Below, piece after piece: positions 25,364 through 32,865 of a stretch of 64,000 bases of DNA. Numbering within the stretch: the stretch's first letter is position 1; each line of letters opens with the position of its first letter. Source of the stretch: Streptomonospora nanhaiensis (lineage in GTDB: Bacteria > Actinomycetota > Actinomycetes > Streptosporangiales > Streptosporangiaceae); contig NZ_JACCFO010000001.1 in the NCBI RefSeq assembly GCF_013410565.1, forward strand, positions 2,976,001 through 3,040,000, in the 5' to 3' direction. Both the position numbers and the translations under genes were made by a program. The notes beneath the pieces were generated by a model, which ran no database searches, was not told the origin of the DNA, and worked only from the letters and a program-made list of their open reading frames with translations.

Positions 25364-26464
25364 ATGGAACGTCCGATCTCCCGACTGCCCAAGGCCCACC
25401 TGCACCTGCACTTCACGGGTTCCATGCGGCATCCCACCCTGGTCGACCTCGCCGAGCGCTCCGGGGTGCACCTGCCCAACGCGCTGGTCACCGACTGGCC
25501 CCCGCGGCTGAGAGCCACCGACGAGCGGGGCTGGTTCCGCTTCCAGCGGCTCTACGACATCGCCCGCTCGGTGCTGCGCACGCCCGAGAGCATCTACCGC
25601 CTGGTGCGCGAGGCCGCCGAGGACGACCGCGCGGCCGGCGCCGGCTGGACGGAGATCCAGGTCGACCCCAGCGGCTACGCCGGCCACTTCGACGGCCTGA
25701 CCGCCACGCTGGAGCTGGTCCTGGACGCCGTGCGGGCCGCCGAGCAGGCCACGGGGCTGCGCATGGGCGTGATGGTCGCGGCCAACCGCACCCGCCACCC
25801 CCTGGACGCCAAGGCGCTGGCGCGGCTGGCCGCCCAGTTCGCGGGCCGGGGCGTGGTCTCCTTCGGGCTGAGCAACGACGAGCGGCGGGGCCGCGCGCTG
25901 GACTTCGAGGGCGCCTTCCGGATCGCGCGCCGGGCCGGGCTGCTGTCCACGCCGCACGGCGGCGAGCTCCAGGGGCCGCGCAGCGTGCGCGAGTGCCTGG
26001 ACGACCTCGCCGCCGACCGCGTGGGCCACGGCGTCCGCGCCGTGGAGGACCCCTACCTGGTCGAGCGGATCGCCACGCAGGGCGTGACCCTGGAGGTGTG
26101 CCCGACCTCCAACGTGGGCCTGGGCGTGGTCAACCGGCTGGAGCAGGTGCCGCTGCGCCGGCTGTTCGACGCGGGCGCGCCGATCGCGCTGGGCACCGAC
26201 GACCCCCTGCTGTTCGGGCCGCGCCTGGCCGAGCAGTACCGGATCGCCCGCGAGGTGTTCGGGTTCACCGACCCCGAACTCGCGGAGCTGGCGCGGATGT
26301 CGATCCGCGGGTCGGGCGCGCCGGACTGGCTGAAGAAGGAACTGCTGGGCGGGGTGGACGACTGGCTGGCGGCGCCGCCCGAGGAGGAGCCCGGAGCCGG
26401 CGGCGGGGCCCGCGTGGCCGAGGAGCCCCACGGCTCCGCCCCCGGCGGCACCGACCCGGCCTGA
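25364..26464 (+). CDS. Adenosine deaminase family protein
   Basis: A zinc amidohydrolase predicted to deaminate adenosine or a related purine. The 366-residue product has all metal and catalytic motifs of the family, with local variations: PKAHLHLHFTGSM near the N-terminus (HxH ligands), SFGLSNDE, PHGGE (His and catalytic Glu), VGHGVRA, LEVCPTSNVGLGV and GTDDPLLFG (Asp ligand pair). About 20 C-terminal residues are a Gly/Glu-rich tail. The start is ATG 25364; earlier in-frame sequence lacks family similarity. Substrate could be adenosine, deoxyadenosine or another N6-purine, since the substrate-loop residues differ from classical Add. Confidence 0.85.
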   Translation: MERPISRLPKAHLHLHFTGSMRHPTLVDLAERSGVHLPNALVTDWPPRLRATDERGWFRFQRLYDIARSVLRTPESIYRLVREAAEDDRAAGAGWTEIQVDPSGYAGHFDGLTATLELVLDAVRAAEQATGLRMGVMVAANRTRHPLDAKALARLAAQFAGRGVVSFGLSNDERRGRALDFEGAFRIARRAGLLSTPHGGELQGPRSVRECLDDLAADRVGHGVRAVEDPYLVERIATQGVTLEVCPTSNVGLGVVNRLEQVPLRRLFDAGAPIALGTDDPLLFGPRLAEQYRIAREVFGFTDPELAELARMSIRGSGAPDWLKKELLGGVDDWLAAPPEEEPGAGGGARVAEEPHGSAPGGTDPA

Positions 26465-26515
26465 GCGGCCCGGTCCCGCGCGGGGGCGGGCACTCCCCCG
26501 GCGCTCGGGCGCCGG

Positions 26516-27106
26516 TCAGGAGGTCACGGCCAGCACGCCCTGGAACAGCATGGCGCCGCCGGCGAGGAAGAACAGCACGGCCGCGCCGATCTTGATGGCG
26601 CGCTCGGGCAGCCGCTTGCCCACCACGGCCGCCAGCGCGATGGCGAGGGCGTCGGCCACGACCATCCCGGCGGTCGAGCCGATCCACACCGGCAGCCAGT
26701 CGTACTGGGTGCCCACGGTGATGGTGGCCAGCATGGTCTTGTCGCCGAGTTCGGCCACGAAGAACACGGCCGCCACGGTGAGCAGCCCCGAGCGGATGCG
26801 GCGGGAGGCGGCGCGCGCCTCGTCCTTGTCGGTCAGTTCGTCGCCGATGAGGGTCCACACGCCGAACACGACGAACGCGGCGCCGGCGATGAGGGTGAGC
26901 CAGTCGGTGGGCAGTGCCAGGCCGAGTACCTCGGCGATGAACACGCTGAAGCCGTGCACGGCGACCGTGGCGATGGTGATGCCCAGCAGGACGGTGGCGG
27001 CGCGGTAGCGGGTCGCCAGCGACATCGCCACGAGTTGGGTCTTGTCGCCCATTTCGGCGACGAATACGGCCAGCGCGCTGATGGCGGCGGCGGAAAGGAA
27101 TCCCAT
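26516..27106 (-). CDS. UPF0016/TMEM165-GDT1 family Mn2+ exporter
   Basis: An integral membrane protein of 196 residues with six predicted helices in two homologous halves. Each half contains the family motif: AEMGDKTQ near residues 16-23 and AELGDKTM after the central loop. Family members export Mn2+ (MneA in bacteria) or move Mn/Ca in eukaryotes. The upstream Mn-type riboswitch strongly supports manganese. The start is ATG 27104-27106 with GGAG 6 nt upstream. It converges with the deaminase gene; an 18-nt hairpin (26498-26515) lies between the stops. Expected job: relief of manganese excess. Confidence 0.9.
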   Translation of the reverse strand: MGFLSAAAISALAVFVAEMGDKTQLVAMSLATRYRAATVLLGITIATVAVHGFSVFIAEVLGLALPTDWLTLIAGAAFVVFGVWTLIGDELTDKDEARAASRRIRSGLLTVAAVFFVAELGDKTMLATITVGTQYDWLPVWIGSTAGMVVADALAIALAAVVGKRLPERAIKIGAAVLFFLAGGAMLFQGVLAVTS

Positions 27107-27164
27107 GGGATCTCCGTCTGCGTCAAACCAGGCGGATACGGCTCCGGCCCGGACGAATACGACT

Positions 27165-27282
27165 GCCAGGCCGAAGGTCTCGTCCGCCTCCGCCGCAGGC
27201 GCAGGCTCACGCGACCGGGCAGGTGGAGGGCACCGCCAGTGTGTCGACCGCGTGGATCGGGGACTACTCCCCCTCGACGAAT
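27165..27282 (-). promoter_or_regulatory. yybP-ykoY manganese riboswitch
   Basis: The minus-strand leader of the UPF0016 gene contains GAGGGGGAGTAGTCCCC at its 5' side, then GGTCGACACACTGGCGGTG, and at its 3' side the conserved GAGACCTTCGGCC. These are the consensus elements of the yybP-ykoY class (Rfam RF00080), which senses Mn2+ and commonly controls mntP and UPF0016 exporters. The predicted transcription start, about 27,279, coincides with the 5' end of the motif. Boundaries are approximate; called from conserved blocks only. Confidence 0.88.
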
Positions 27283-27285
27283 TCG

Positions 27286-27313
27286 ATATTACCAGCGCAA
27301 TTTGCAAACGCAA
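27286..27313 (-). promoter_or_regulatory. Promoter of the riboswitch-exporter unit
   Basis: On the minus strand TTGCGT (27308-27313), 16 nt, TAATAT (27286-27291). Two direct copies of AATTGCG flank the -35 region, in an AT-rich patch (27280-27420) that contrasts with the surrounding DNA. Confidence 0.6.
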
Positions 27314-27594
27314 TTCGTGGGCAAAGCGATGTGTTTGCCGACGCGCGGCCAAAAATGGAGTTCGGCGCGCCGAAGAAAAAAGGTCGATCACCCTTTTCGA
27401 ACGCCTGGCCCCCGGCTCCGGGCGCATTCCGCCCCCGCCGGGGCGAGGTCGGCCGGCGGCGTTGGGACGCGGGCCGCACCGCCCGCCCCGGGCGCTCCGG
27501 CTGCCGCGCCGCGGGCGGCGGTTCGCGAGGCGGGCGCGCTGGGCGGGGCGGCGGTACCGCCGCACGGTGACACGGAGCGCGCGGCGGCACCCGC

Positions 27595-27650
27595 GGGAAC
27601 GCGGGGATGCGGGAACGCGGGGATGCGGGAACGCGGGATGCGGGGATGCG
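27595..27650. repeat. Short tandem repeat, 16-bp unit
   Basis: The unit GGGAACGCGGGGATGC occurs at 27595-27610 and 27611-27626, then as a 15-bp variant at 27627-27641, then a partial copy. It lies 26 bp beyond the murB stop in the 570-bp gap (27107-27676) that otherwise holds the riboswitch leader and no gene. Copy number could vary between strains. Confidence 0.85.
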
Positions 27651-27676
27651 GCCGCCACCCGGTCGCGACGCCCCGG

Positions 27677-28765
27677 CTACAGGGCCACGCCCACCATGAC
27701 CGGCTCGTTGACCAGGGTCACCCCGAACGCCTTGGCCACCCCGGCGCGGACCTCGCGGGCCAGGGCGAGCAGGTCGGCGGTGGTGGCGCCGCCGGGGTTG
27801 GTGAGGGCGAGGGTGTGCTTGGTGGAGATCCGGGCGGGCGAGCCGTAGCCCCGGGCGAACCCCGCCCGGTCGATCAGCCAGGCCGCCGACAGCTTCACGC
27901 GGCCGTCGGGGCCGGGGTGGGCGGGCGGCCGCACGTCGGGGCCGAGCAGGTCGGCGGCGCGCCGGGTGAACTCGGCGTAGTCCTCGGGGTCGAGCACCGG
28001 GTTGGTGAAGAAGGACCCCGCGCTGCGGGTGTCGGGGTCGTCGGGGTCGAGCACCATGCCCTTGCCCCGGCGCAGCTCCAGCACGGTCGCGCGCGCCTGG
28101 TCCAGCGGCACCCGCGCGCCGGCCTCGGTGCCCAGCGCGCGGGCGACCTCGGCATAGCGGATGGGGCGGCTCAGCGGCGAGCGGGTCAGCTCGAACACGA
28201 CCTCGCACACCACGTGGCGGTCGTCGCCCTTGAAGACGCTGTCGCGGTAGGCGAACCCGCACTCGGCGTTGGACATGGTGCGCCGCTCGCCGGTGCGGCG
28301 GTCGTAGACCAGCACCTCGGCGATGGTCTGGCTGACCTCCTGGCCGTAGGCGCCCACGTTCTGGATGGGGGTGGCGCCCACGCGGCCGGGGATGCCCGAC
28401 AGGAACTCGATGCCGCTGAGGCCCTCGGCCACGGCCCGCTCGACCAGCGGGTCCCAGTGCACGCCCGCGGCGGCGCGCACCCGCACGCGGCCGTCCCCGG
28501 CCTCGGCGAACTCCACGGACTGGGAGTCGGCGTGCACGACCGTGCCGGCGAAGCCGTCGTCGGCGACCACGAGGTTGCTGCCGCCGCCCAGCACGAGCAG
28601 GGGGTCGCCGGCGGACTCCGCCTCGGCGACCGCCGCGACCAGTTCGTCGGTGTCGCGCGCGACGCGGAACCGCGCGGCCGGGCCGCCCAGGCGCAGGGTG
28701 GTGTAGTCGGCCAGCGGGACGCCGGTCTGGACGGGCGCGGAGTCGGCGGGACCGGGACGGGACAC
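27677..28765 (-). CDS. murB: UDP-N-acetylmuramate dehydrogenase
   Basis: MurB is the FAD-dependent reductase that makes UDP-MurNAc in cytoplasmic peptidoglycan synthesis. The 362-residue product shows TTLRLGGPAARFRVA, the FAD-binding LLVLGGGSNLVVADDGF, GIPGRVGATPIQNVGAYGQE, the catalytic serine segment AGSFFTNPV, and SAAWLIDRAGFARG near the C-terminus. I chose GTG 28763-28765 because AGAGG is 6 nt upstream; a TTG two codons earlier is possible. It is followed by the tandem repeat and lies 67 nt after the MaoC-like gene. Confidence 0.95.
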   Translation of the reverse strand: MSRPGPADSAPVQTGVPLADYTTLRLGGPAARFRVARDTDELVAAVAEAESAGDPLLVLGGGSNLVVADDGFAGTVVHADSQSVEFAEAGDGRVRVRAAAGVHWDPLVERAVAEGLSGIEFLSGIPGRVGATPIQNVGAYGQEVSQTIAEVLVYDRRTGERRTMSNAECGFAYRDSVFKGDDRHVVCEVVFELTRSPLSRPIRYAEVARALGTEAGARVPLDQARATVLELRRGKGMVLDPDDPDTRSAGSFFTNPVLDPEDYAEFTRRAADLLGPDVRPPAHPGPDGRVKLSAAWLIDRAGFARGYGSPARISTKHTLALTNPGGATTADLLALAREVRAGVAKAFGVTLVNEPVMVGVAL

Positions 28766-28832
28766 GGGCAACCTCTGCGGTAGGGGCGGGAGGGGCCGCC
28801 GGGCGGCGCGCGCCGCGCGGCGGCCCGCGCTG

Positions 28833-29261
28833 TCAGGCCAGGCGGACGACGGCGGTGGAGCGCGCCAGGACCTTGGCGCCGCCGGAGCGGGCGGTCAGGG
28901 CGATCCGCACCCGGTTGCCGTCGAGCTTCTCCTTGACGACACCGCTGACGGTGACCTCGGCGCCGGTGTCGTCGTCGGGCACGACCACGGGCGCGGAGAA
29001 CCGCACCTTGTACTCGACCAGGGCGCCGGGGTCGCCGGCCCAGTCGGTGACCAGGCGCCCGGCCTGGGCCATGGTGAACATGCCGTGGGCGATCACGTTG
29101 GGCAGGCCCACCGACTTGGCGGTGCGCTCGCTCCAGTGGATCGGGTTGAAGTCGCCGGAGGCCCCGGCGTAGCGCACGAGGTCGACCCGGCGCACCGGGA
29201 AGGCGCGCTCGGGGATCTCGGTGCCGACCTCGACGTCGCTGTAGGCGATGGCGGCGGTCAT
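28833..29261 (-). CDS. MaoC-like hot-dog dehydratase, HadB-like subunit
   Basis: A 142-residue single hot-dog protein expected to pair with the upstream gene to dehydrate 3-hydroxyacyl thioesters. The hydratase-2 motif is present: YAGASGDFNPIHWSERTAKS with Asp and His catalytic residues, then GLPNVIAHGMFTMAQ. Its ATG overlaps the preceding stop by 4 nt (29258-29261), so both are made together. Mycobacterial HadB is the closest named relative. The role in this organism (fatty acid or polyketide chain) is inferred. Confidence 0.88.
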   Translation of the reverse strand: MTAAIAYSDVEVGTEIPERAFPVRRVDLVRYAGASGDFNPIHWSERTAKSVGLPNVIAHGMFTMAQAGRLVTDWAGDPGALVEYKVRFSAPVVVPDDDTGAEVTVSGVVKEKLDGNRVRIALTARSGGAKVLARSTAVVRLA

Positions 29262-29758
29262 ACGGCGCTCCCCTCCTGGGCGGCGGCCGTGCTCGCGGCC
29301 GGCGCGCCCGCGGCGGCGCCCCCGCGCACGACCAGCATGTTGACGGCGGTCACGACGTGCTCGCCCTCGACGGTGCGCATCTCGCTTTCGAGGGTCAGCA
29401 GCTCGTTGCCGCCCAGGGCCGAGACCGAGGCCACGCGGGTGACGGTCTCGACCACGTCGCCGGCGTGCAGCGGGCGCCGGTAGGCGAAGCTCTGGTCGCC
29501 GTGGACCACCATCGAGAAGTCGAGCCCGAGCTCGGGGTCGACCACCGCCTGGGACATCCCCTCCATGCCCATGATGACCGGGAAGGTCGGGGGCGCGATG
29601 ACGTCGGGGTAGCCGTGGGACCGCGCGGTGGCGGTGTCGGTGTAGACCGGGCTGGTGTCGCCGATCGCCTCGGCGAACTCCCGGATCTTGCCCCGGGTCA
29701 CCTCGTAGGGCTGCGGGGACCGGTACTCCCGGCCCACCAGGTCGCGGTTGATCGCCAT
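29258..29758 (-). CDS. MaoC/FAS1-type dehydratase-like protein, HadA-like subunit
   Basis: A 166-residue hot-dog protein beginning MAINRDLVGREYRSPQPYEV. It shows FAEAIGDTSPVYTD and YPDVIAPPTFPVIM but lacks the full catalytic DxxxxH helix of its partner, as in mycobacterial HadA, which serves as the substrate-binding subunit. The start ATG 29756-29758 has GGGAG upstream; an in-frame extension to 29806 is unlikely. The last ~20 residues are Ala-rich. It forms an operon with HadB-like and probably murB, downstream of rpmG. Confidence 0.87.
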   Translation of the reverse strand: MAINRDLVGREYRSPQPYEVTRGKIREFAEAIGDTSPVYTDTATARSHGYPDVIAPPTFPVIMGMEGMSQAVVDPELGLDFSMVVHGDQSFAYRRPLHAGDVVETVTRVASVSALGGNELLTLESEMRTVEGEHVVTAVNMLVVRGGAAAGAPAASTAAAQEGSAV

Positions 29759-29915
29759 CGGCTCCCTCTCACCTGCGTTGTCGGCCGCGTGCCGCGGGCG
29801 AGTCACACACTAATGGCCCAGCGAGCCGGTACGCTCACTGGGCTGGTGACCACGCGACGGTGCGGCCTTGCGCCCGTGCACCGGACCCGCGGGGCGCCGG
29901 GGACGGCGCGGCCTG

Positions 29916-30080
29916 CTAGCGGGTCTCGCGGTGCTCGCGGTGCTGACGGCAGTTCGGGCAGAACTTCTTCAGCGCCAGGCGGTCGGGGTTGTTCCGCCGG
30001 TTCTTGCGCGTGATGTAGTTACGGTGCTTGCACTCCTGGCAGGCCAGGGTGATCTTCGGCCTGACGTCGGTGGTAGCCAC
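29916..30080 (-). CDS. rpmG: 50S ribosomal protein L33, zinc-ribbon form
   Basis: Translating 30080 to 29916 gives 54 residues starting [20 protein letters not shown] and ending REHRETR. L33 binds near the E site. Two CxxC pairs (CQEC at 14-17 and CPNC at about 42-45) mark the zinc-binding form rather than the zinc-independent paralog expressed on zinc starvation. The start is GTG 30078-30080 with AGAAAGG upstream. Position between tRNA-Met and the HadA-like gene is conserved in actinobacteria. Confidence 0.95.
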   Translation of the reverse strand: MATTDVRPKITLACQECKHRNYITRKNRRNNPDRLALKKFCPNCRQHREHRETR

Positions 30081-30195
30081 GTCGGAGTGCCTTTCTCACG
30101 GGAAACAACGGGACACAACTGCGCGCCCACGCGCCCGCCCGGGGGCCGGGCAGCAGGACGGCGCCCCGCGAACGGGACGGCCTGGGCGTGGGCAG

Positions 30196-30268
30196 TAGCG
30201 GAGGCCGGACTCGAACCGACGACACAACGATTATGAGCCGTTTGCTCTACCAACTGAGCTACTCCGCC
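30196..30268 (-). tRNA. tRNA-Met (CAT), elongator type
   Basis: A 73-nt cloverleaf: acceptor GGCGGAG/CTCCGCT, D-arm GCTCAGTTGGTAGAGC, anticodon loop CTCATAA, T-loop GGTTCGAGTCC, discriminator A, no encoded CCA. It lacks the unpaired first base of an initiator. A lysidine-modified tRNA-Ile also reads CAT, but sequence and location fit elongator Met. Confidence 0.93.
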
Positions 30269-30381
30269 GTGGACCGGGTGGACTGGCCCTGGAAGCCAGG
30301 GTACCGGAACCCGGACAGACCGGAGACAAGGTTTTCTCCGGTCGTATACCACCTGAGTGGTCCGGAACCTCAATCAAGTGG

Positions 30382-30457
30382 TGGAGCCCCTTTACGGAAT
30401 CGAACCGTAGACCTTCTCCTTACCATGGAGACGCTCTGCCGACTGAGCTAAAGGGGC
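30382..30457 (-). tRNA. tRNA-Thr (GGT)
   Basis: Acceptor GCCCCTT/AAGGGGC, D-arm GCTCAGTCGGCAGAGC, anticodon stem TCTCC/GGAGA around loop ATGGTAA (anticodon GGT), T-loop GGTTCGATTCC. Unlike its neighbour it encodes the 3' CCA (30382-30384). It is probably cotranscribed with tRNA-Met and rpmG from the promoter just upstream, and forms the left boundary of the accessory island. Confidence 0.95.
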
Positions 30458-30510
30458 GCGCGTCTGCGGTTTCGGCCCCTCGGGGCTTTCCGCCGCTCGC
30501 GTTGATGTTG

Positions 30511-30541
30511 ACTATACAGGGCTCCGGGGGTGCTCTGCCAA
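30511..30541 (-). promoter_or_regulatory. Predicted promoter for tRNA-Thr/tRNA-Met/rpmG
   Basis: On the minus strand TTGGCA (30536-30541), 19 nt, TATAGT (30511-30516). The start would be near 30,504, 47 nt before the mature tRNA-Thr 5' end. The strong -10 box compensates for the long spacer. Confidence 0.6.
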
Positions 30542-30567
30542 ATCGAATGCCGGGCGCCCCCGGGCGC

Positions 30568-32772
30568 TCATCCGATGCCCCGCAGCGGGTCGGCCCGCGG
30601 CGCGCCCCAGGGGTCGCCCGACCCCGGCGGCGCGGCCGGTCCCCCGGCCCCGGCGGCGCCCCCGCCCGTGCGGTCGGTGTCGGCCACCCACACGTTCGAC
30701 ATGGCGTCGCGCTGGATGCGCCGGATGTCGGCGGGCAGCCCGAGCCGGTGCAGCGCGTCGGGCAGCCGGGTGTCGTGGGTGAACACCACCAGTTGGCGGT
30801 GCCGCCCCACCTCGGCCAGCACCGTCGACAGCCCTTCCACGGTCTCGGTGTCCATGGCCTGCACGGGGTCGTCCAGCAGCAGGAACCCGAACGGGTTGTC
30901 GGGCACCAGCGTGCGCGGCAGGCAGATCGACAGGGCCAGCGCCTGGAACTCTCCCTGGCTGAGCAGGCCGGGCGAGGTCCCCTCGGCCTCGGCCCCGTCC
31001 ACGGCGACGTCCACGGCCACCCGGCGGCGGGCGCCCCGGCCCACCAGGCGCAGCGCCTCCAGGTCGATGCGGCGCTCCTGGCGCAGCCGGTGCCACACGT
31101 GCTCGGCCTGGGCCGCCAGCGGGCGCAGCCGCTCGGCGCGGATCTCGCGGGCGATCCCGGTGAACCACTCCAGCGCCTGCTCGGCCGGGCGCAGGGCCTC
31201 GCGCGCCGCCGTGGCCGCGCGCGCGTCCTCCACCCAGGCCGCCAGCTGCTCGGCGAGTTCGGACCAGCCGTCGGTGGGGTCGTCCAGCCGCTCGCCGGCG
31301 GCCTTGCGGGCGGCCACGGCGGTCGAGCGCAGCCGGCGGCCCACGGTCTCGATGTGCTCGGCCAACTGGGTGAGGTCGGTGATCTCGGTGCCGGCCTCCC
31401 ACTCGGCCCACACCCGGCCCAGCTCGGAGTCGGGCGGCAGCCACGCCGGCATCGGCGCCATCAGGAACCGGGCCTGGTCGCGGGCGTTGTCGGCGCGCTC
31501 GTAGGCCGCCGCCGCACCGGCCGCCACCGGCTCCAGGCGGCGGATCTCGGCCTCGGCGCGGCGCACCCAGTCGCCGTCCAGCGCGCCGCCGGCCCCGCAG
31601 GTGGGGCAGTCGGTCTCGGCGGGGTGGCGCCGGTGGTGCTCCAGGGCGCGGCGCAGCAGCTCGGCGACGCCGCGCGCGCGGTCGCCCTTGGTGCCGGCGG
31701 CCATGGCCAGCTCCATGGCGGCGCCGCGCAGTTCGTTGACCACGTCGGTGAGCAGCGCGCGCTCGGGGACCGACAGCCGGCGCAGGCGGCGCAGCACGAG
31801 GTGCTGGGCGGGGTCGGCCGGGCCGTCGTCGGCGGCGATCTGGGCCAGGCGGTCCAGGTCGATGGAGGGCGCCGTGAGGAGCTGGGCGGCCAGCCCGGCG
31901 CGGCGGTCCGACGACGACCGCAGCCGCTCCAGCAGATAGCCGTGCTCGCGGCCGGGCCGGTCGCGCCGCTTGGCGTACTGGTCGCAGGCGCGGGCCAGGC
32001 GGCGCTCGGCCTCGGTGAGGTCGGTCAGGCCCAGCAGCGCGGTGAGGGTGTCGTACAGCTCGGCGGCCCGCCCGGTGACGGCCCGGCCGAGTTCGTCGTA
32101 GGACAGGAACGGCCGGTAGCGCGACAGCTCGGGGTCCCAGCCCATGCTGCGCAGCGGCACGACCGCGCCGTCGGGCCCCACCACCTCGCCGCGGGCCGAG
32201 CGGACGCTGTCGCCGCTCCAGACCCGGGTGACGCGGGTGGGGCCGCGGTCGCCGGCCAGCTGCAGCTCGACGGTGATCTCGGTGCGCTCGTCGAAGTGCA
32301 GGTTGCGCCAGCCGTCGCGCCAGCCCGCGGGCATGGCGTCCCAGCGCAGGTTGCGGCCGGTCAGCGCGGCCTCGGCGGCCTCGGCGAAGCTGGACTTGCC
32401 CGACCCGTTGCGGCCGACGATCACGGTGAGGCCGGGGCCGGGTGCGAACTCCAGGGCGGCGGGGCGGCCGATGCCGCGGAAGCCCTGGACCTCGATGCGG
32501 CGCAGGAAGCTGCGGCGGGCGTGGGCGGCGGGCGGGAGCCGGCGGGCGTCCTCGGCCTGCTCCACGACCGGCCAGGGGATGTCCTCGCCGCGCGCGCAGG
32601 CGGCGATCGCGTCGTCGCCGCGCAGGGCGGCCAGCACCCAGCGCCGCGCCGCGGGGTCCAGGCCGGAGTCGGCGAGGCGGTCGAGGAGGGAGCGCGCGGC
32701 CACCGCGCTGCTGTCGTACCGGCGCGGGGCAGCCCCGGTGGAGGTCGCAGGCCCTGTCGTCACTGTCGTCAC
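30568..32772 (-). CDS. Rad50/SbcC-like ATPase with CPTC zinc hook, downstream of the condensin-like operon
   Basis: A 734-residue SMC/Rad50-type ATPase. Walker A GRNGSGKS is at 120-127, the mid-protein zinc-hook motif CPTC at 389-392 is flanked by helical segments, the ABC signature is LLSQGEFQALALS and Walker B is FLLLDDPVQAMD, followed by the switch histidine in VVFTHDTR. About 85 N-terminal residues precede the ATPase head. Such proteins tether or process DNA ends with a nuclease partner, but no SbcD-like nuclease is nearby. It lies 93 nt after the JetC-like gene, in the slot where the Wadjet nuclease JetD normally sits. The start is uncertain (GTG at 32772, 32775 or 32763). The C-terminal 30 residues are disordered. 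Confidence 0.8.
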   Translation of the reverse strand: MTTVTTGPATSTGAAPRRYDSSAVAARSLLDRLADSGLDPAARRWVLAALRGDDAIAACARGEDIPWPVVEQAEDARRLPPAAHARRSFLRRIEVQGFRGIGRPAALEFAPGPGLTVIVGRNGSGKSSFAEAAEAALTGRNLRWDAMPAGWRDGWRNLHFDERTEITVELQLAGDRGPTRVTRVWSGDSVRSARGEVVGPDGAVVPLRSMGWDPELSRYRPFLSYDELGRAVTGRAAELYDTLTALLGLTDLTEAERRLARACDQYAKRRDRPGREHGYLLERLRSSSDRRAGLAAQLLTAPSIDLDRLAQIAADDGPADPAQHLVLRRLRRLSVPERALLTDVVNELRGAAMELAMAAGTKGDRARGVAELLRRALEHHRRHPAETDCPTCGAGGALDGDWVRRAEAEIRRLEPVAAGAAAAYERADNARDQARFLMAPMPAWLPPDSELGRVWAEWEAGTEITDLTQLAEHIETVGRRLRSTAVAARKAAGERLDDPTDGWSELAEQLAAWVEDARAATAAREALRPAEQALEWFTGIAREIRAERLRPLAAQAEHVWHRLRQERRIDLEALRLVGRGARRRVAVDVAVDGAEAEGTSPGLLSQGEFQALALSICLPRTLVPDNPFGFLLLDDPVQAMDTETVEGLSTVLAEVGRHRQLVVFTHDTRLPDALHRLGLPADIRRIQRDAMSNVWVADTDRTGGGAAGAGGPAAPPGSGDPWGAPRADPLRGIG

Positions 32773-32865
32773 CACACACCCGCTCGATTGTTGGCCTTGC
32801 ACTGCAGAGTAGGACAAGGTCGGGCGAAAGCTATAGGTCGGGGCGGGCGGTGCGCGGGGCCCCGG

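Noticed and set aside
26516-27106. Possible LysE/CadD-type transporter
   Set aside because: The duplicated E-x-G-D-K-T motifs and the Mn riboswitch place it in UPF0016/GDT1.
27595-27650. CRISPR-like or REP element
   Set aside because: Units are contiguous 15-16 bp direct repeats with no spacers and no dyad symmetry.
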